Shown: piece after piece, positions 4,777 to 7,638 of the stretch
Layout of the letters: every line of letters starts with the position of its first letter
Position numbering within the stretch: position 1 is the stretch's first letter
Source of the DNA: JACDAN01 sp046714355
GTDB lineage: Bacteria > Actinomycetota > Thermoleophilia > Gaiellales > Gaiellaceae
Assembly: GCA_046714355.1 (NCBI GenBank)
Contig: JBKKAR010000106.1
Location: 1-7,638 of the forward strand
Length of the DNA stretch: 7,638 bases
Direction of reading: 5' to 3'
Translations under genes and position numbers: made by a program
The notes under the pieces: model-generated
Database searches by the model: none
Told to the model about the DNA's origin: nothing
What the model saw: the letters and a program-made list of their open reading frames with translations, nothing else

Positions 4777-6241
4777 ATATCAAGTTTTTACCAGTCATCT
4801 GTAAAGGCTTATCGAGCCCGAGGATCACCAGCACTGTAGGGGCCAAGTCTGACAACTCGCCGTCTGATAAGGAAACGGTTGTATCGGTCAGCACAAATGG
4901 GACAGGATTGGTGGTGTGCGCCGTGTGCGGGCTTCCGTCCGGCTCGATCATGTGTTCGGCGTTGCCATGGTCGGCTGTGACCAGGCAGACGCCGCCGGCT
5001 TGCTCGACCGCGCTCACGACGCGGCCGAGGCAGCTGTCGACGGTCTCGACGGCTTTCACGGCTGCGGGAACGGATCCGGTGTGGCCGACCATGTCCGGGT
5101 TCGCGAAGTTGAGGACGGCGAAGGCGAAATCTCCGGATCCGATCGCCTCGACGAAGCGGTCGGTCACCTCCGTCGCCGACATCTCAGGCTTGAGGTCATA
5201 GCTCGGGACATCACGCGGAGAAGGCACGACGACCCGGACTTCGCCCGGCCACTCCTCCTCTCTGCCACCGTTGAAGAAGTACGTCACGTGGGCGTACTTC
5301 TCGGTCTCGGCGACGTGGAGCTGACGGAGACCGTGCTCGGCGAGCGCCTCGGCAAGGGTCTCGCTCACCTTCTGCTCGGCGAAGGCGACGGGGCACTCGA
5401 AATCGTCTCGGTAGCGCGTCATCGTCACTACGTCGAATCCTGAGGCCAGAAGCTTCTGCGTCAACTGCCTCGCGCGGTCCGGGCGAAAGTTGAACACGAT
5501 CACAACATCGTTGGGTTCCAGCTTCCGACGGCCCTCAAGGACGATCGGCTCGACGAACTCGTCCGTGACGCCCTCTTCGTAGCTCTGCGCAACCGCCGCG
5601 ACAGGATCTGTGGCCCGCAGCCCTTCACCCAGGAACAGAGCCGCCATTGCGCGCTCAGTTCGCTCCCAGCGCTCGTCGCGGTCCATCGCGTAGTAGCGGC
5701 CCACGACGGTGGCGATCCTCTCCGCGGGCAGTTCGGCGAGGTCGGACACGGCCGACGTCGGCGAGACGTCGCGCCCATCCGTGAACGCATGGATCCACGT
5801 CCGCTCCTCCATCCCCTGCCGGCGGGCGAGGTCGAGCAGCGCGCGGAGGTGATCGATGTGGGAGTGGACACCGCCGTAGGAGACGAGCCCGAGGAGGTGG
5901 ACGTTCACCCCTCTCGTCTTCGCCCGCTCGAACGCCCCCACGAGCGCAGGGTTCTCGAAGAGCTCGCCGCTCTCGATCGCGACGTTCACCCGCATCAGAT
6001 CCTGGAAGAGGATTCGGCCCGAACCGATCGTCAGGTGCCCGACCTCGGAGTTGCCCGCCTGGCCAGGCGGCAGCCCAACCGCTTCCCCGGAAGCCTTGAG
6101 CCGTGAATGCGGATAGCTCGCCCAGAGGCGGTCGAACACCGGCGTGTCGGCTAGCTCGACGGCGTTGCCCGGGCCGGGCGGAGCACAGCCCCACCCGTCC
6201 AGGATCACCAGGGCGACTAGGCGGTGGCGCCGGCTCGGCAA
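4769..6241 (-). CDS. gpmI: 2,3-bisphosphoglycerate-independent phosphoglycerate mutase
   Basis: This enzyme interconverts 3- and 2-phosphoglycerate in glycolysis/gluconeogenesis using two metal ions (usually Mn2+) and a phosphoserine intermediate. All signatures are present: metal-binding D15 in VILDGWG, nucleophile S65 in AGNSEVGHL, GGVHSH (123-128), HAFTDGRD (151-158), GRYYAMDRDERWER (181-194), RPDRARQL (253-260), EKYAHVTYFFNGG (314-326), NPDMVGHTG (381-389), TADHGNAE (422-429) and HTAH (439-442). At 490 residues it is slightly short for a family of about 510. The TTG start at 6241 overlaps tpiA by 25 bases. The only downstream alternative, GTG at 6208, would cut into the first beta strand (VALVILDGWG), so TTG is preferred despite no clear ribosome site. 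The final ~45 codons are AT-rich and use rare TTA and ATA codons, unlike the rest of the gene. Confidence 0.97.
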   Translation of the reverse strand: MPSRRHRLVALVILDGWGCAPPGPGNAVELADTPVFDRLWASYPHSRLKASGEAVGLPPGQAGNSEVGHLTIGSGRILFQDLMRVNVAIESGELFENPALVGAFERAKTRGVNVHLLGLVSYGGVHSHIDHLRALLDLARRQGMEERTWIHAFTDGRDVSPTSAVSDLAELPAERIATVVGRYYAMDRDERWERTERAMAALFLGEGLRATDPVAAVAQSYEEGVTDEFVEPIVLEGRRKLEPNDVVIVFNFRPDRARQLTQKLLASGFDVVTMTRYRDDFECPVAFAEQKVSETLAEALAEHGLRQLHVAETEKYAHVTYFFNGGREEEWPGEVRVVVPSPRDVPSYDLKPEMSATEVTDRFVEAIGSGDFAFAVLNFANPDMVGHTGSVPAAVKAVETVDSCLGRVVSAVEQAGGVCLVTADHGNAEHMIEPDGSPHTAHTTNPVPFVLTDTTVSLSDGELSDLAPTVLVILGLDKPLQMTGKNLISG

Positions 6242-6939
6242 ATCCCGATGAACGAGTCGAGCTCGAGCGATGCGCCGCCGATCAGGGCGCCGTCCACGTT
6301 GGGCTGCCCGAGCAGCACCTCGGCGTTGTCGGGCTTGACCGAGCCCCCGTAGAGGACCGGGACGTCGAGGATGCCCTTGATCAGCGCATGGGCCTCCTCG
6401 GCCTGATCCGGACTCGCGGTGCGACCGGTGCCGATCGCCCAGACCGGCTCGTAGGCGATCGCCAGGCGGTCGAGGTGATCCTCGTCGACGACGACCTTGA
6501 GGGCCTCGACCTGCCGGCGGAGGACGTTCTCGGTCTCCCCCGCTTCGCGTTCGCCCTCGGTTTCGCCCACACAGGCGATCACGCTGAGGCCGCCGTCTAG
6601 GGCGCCCTCGACCCGCAGGGCCGACGTCTCGTCCGTCTCCGCGAAGAGCTGGCGCCGCTCCGAGTGGGCGACGATTGCACCCGTCACGCCAAGCTCGCGG
6701 AGCATCGCCGCGGAGACTTCGCCGGTGTACGGCCCCTCGCCCGCCCAGTGCACGCTCTGAGCGAACACCGCGATCGAGGTGCCGGCCAGCACCGCGACGG
6801 CGTGGTGCAGCGAGGTGTACGGCGGACAGACGACGACATCCGTTCCCTCGAGCTCCGACTCTCGGTCGCGCAGGCCGGCGCAGAACTCCGCCGCCTCGGA
6901 CGCGCCCTTGAACATCTTCCAGTTGCCCGCGATCAGCAT
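6217..6939 (-). CDS. tpiA: Triosephosphate isomerase
   Basis: This enzyme interconverts dihydroxyacetone phosphate and glyceraldehyde-3-phosphate in the cytoplasm. At 240 residues it is a little short for a family of about 250. Active-site residues are visible: N6 and K8 in AGNWKM, H92 in AHSERR, catalytic base E164 in AYEPVWAIGTG with the mobile loop 6, and the phosphate-binding YGGS (197-200) and IGGASL (220-225). The dimer loop reads AQSVHWAGEGPYTGE rather than the common AQN...GAFTGE. The stretch from the loop-6 helix to strand 7 (HALIKGILDVPVLYGG) is roughly nine residues shorter than in E. coli. ATG at 6939 is chosen because MLIAGNWKM is the canonical start; it shares its A with the TAA stop of pgk, with GAGG four bases upstream of the ATG. 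A longer in-frame N-terminal extension into pgk is not believable. Confidence 0.97.
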   Translation of the reverse strand: MLIAGNWKMFKGASEAAEFCAGLRDRESELEGTDVVVCPPYTSLHHAVAVLAGTSIAVFAQSVHWAGEGPYTGEVSAAMLRELGVTGAIVAHSERRQLFAETDETSALRVEGALDGGLSVIACVGETEGEREAGETENVLRRQVEALKVVVDEDHLDRLAIAYEPVWAIGTGRTASPDQAEEAHALIKGILDVPVLYGGSVKPDNAEVLLGQPNVDGALIGGASLELDSFIGICRAGATA

Positions 6940-7638
6940 TAGGCCTCGGGTATTACTGACACGCCTGGGAGATCCTTGCCTTCGAGGAGCTCGAGCGCCG
7001 CCCCCCCGCCGGTCGAGACCCACGAAACCTCGTCGGCCAGGCCGAGCTCATGGAGGGCCCGAACCGAGTCGGCGCCGCCCACGACCGTGAACCCGTCGAC
7101 GGAGGCCACGGCTTCGGCGACCGCCTTTGTGCCCTCCGCGAAGCGCGGCCACTCGAAGACGCCCATCGGGCCGTTCCAGAAGACGGTCTTGGCCTGCTCG
7201 ATGCGCTCGGCGAAGAGGCGACGGGTCGCCGGGCCGATGTCGAGCCCGAGCCAATTGTCGGGCAGCTCCTCGTACGGAGCGACCTGCGTCTCGGCGTTCT
7301 CTTCGAAGGCCGCGGCGGCAACAACGTCCACGGGGAGGACGACGTCGAAGTCGAGCGGATTCTCCTCACGGATCTGCTCCGCCATCTTCCCACCGATCAG
7401 TACCTCGTCCGCCCGGCCCCCGAGGTTGCGCAGGACGCCGAGCTTGTCGTCGACCTTCGCTCCGCCCGAGATGAGAACGAACGGCCGCTCGACCTCGCCC
7501 AGGAGCTTCCCGAGCTCATCGAGCTCTCGCTCCAGAAGGAGGCCGGCGTAGGCGGGTAGGAGCTCTGCGACGCCGACGGTCGATGCGTGGGCGCGGTGGG
7601 CCGACCCGAACGCGTCGTCAACGTAGAGGTCGCGACCG
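6939..7638 (-). CDS. pgk: Phosphoglycerate kinase, C-terminal part
   Basis: The enzyme transfers phosphate from 1,3-bisphosphoglycerate to ADP in glycolysis. The last 232 residues are in the window and the N-terminus lies beyond the right edge. Visible signatures include DDAFGSAHRAHAST (3-phosphoglycerate-side histidine/arginine motif), SGGAKVDDKLGVL with the nucleotide-site lysine, VLIGGKMA, the hinge region GLDIGPATRR, VFWNGPMGVFEWPRF, and the C-terminal STGGGAALELLEGKDLPGV. Three deviations stand out. GGKMA replaces GGGMA. About 25 residues normally between GGGMA and LPVDVV are missing (only 14 residues link them). GGADS replaces GGGDS/T in the nucleotide-phosphate loop. The frame is otherwise open and well conserved, so this looks like a lineage variant rather than a pseudogene. 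The TAA stop overlaps the tpiA ATG by one base. Confidence 0.97.
   Translation of the reverse strand, partial: GRDLYVDDAFGSAHRAHASTVGVAELLPAYAGLLLERELDELGKLLGEVERPFVLISGGAKVDDKLGVLRNLGGRADEVLIGGKMAEQIREENPLDFDVVLPVDVVAAAAFEENAETQVAPYEELPDNWLGLDIGPATRRLFAERIEQAKTVFWNGPMGVFEWPRFAEGTKAVAEAVASVDGFTVVGGADSVRALHELGLADEVSWVSTGGGAALELLEGKDLPGVSVIPEA

Noticed and set aside
6940..7023. N-terminal extension of triosephosphate isomerase by 28 residues
   Set aside because: It lies wholly inside the conserved C-terminus of pgk and is Arg/Gly-rich. The canonical TIM N-terminus MLIAGNWKM begins at 6939.

Overview
The window reads as chromosomal DNA of a high-GC actinobacterium. The class Thermoleophilia (Gaiellales/Solirubrobacterales-like) is my best guess. 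This rests on codon use, on a pgk-tpiA-gpmI run using the cofactor-independent phosphoglycerate mutase, and on the look of the compact PGK, TIM and channel proteins; no database search was possible. It is gene-dense. All nine genes abut or nearly abut, and no stretch over 50 bases lacks a gene. I see no tRNA, rRNA, CRISPR array, insertion sequence or phage gene.

Left part (1-1933): the 5' portion of a two-helix ion channel with a TrkA-N/RCK domain runs leftward off the window edge. It diverges from a small DUF3467 protein with only 19 bases between the two GTG starts. These bases hold overlapping -10-like elements on both strands, so both mRNAs may be leaderless. The DUF3467 gene overlaps tail-to-tail by 41 bases with a leftward membrane zinc metallopeptidase of family M48 (Ste24/HtpX-like).

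Centre (1917-4091): a rightward three-gene operon encodes a calcineurin-like metallophosphoesterase, a small secreted lipoprotein and a membrane-anchored Ser/Thr protein kinase of the PknB type. The genes overlap, and the kinase start is coupled to the lipoprotein stop (TTGA). A lipoprotein, a kinase with one membrane helix and a phosphoesterase suggest an envelope-sensing phosphorylation module. This is the best candidate here for an undescribed system. The kinase has no PASTA repeats, so the lipoprotein could be the external partner; that is inference.

Right part (4137-7638, leftward): pgk (partial), tpiA, gpmI and an ECF-type sigma factor lie in one direction with 1-base, 25-base and +26-base junctions. 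This is a lower-glycolysis operon with a transcription factor at its end and no anti-sigma gene beside it. The last ~150 bases of gpmI are strikingly AT-rich. They adjoin a small inverted repeat and a good -10 box, and may form the sigma gene's own promoter region. The kinase and sigma genes converge on a near-perfect 18-bp hairpin that fills the gap between their stop codons.

Start codons are unusual: only two of nine genes (M48 and tpiA) appear to use ATG. The rest use GTG or TTG, and possibly ATT in one case.
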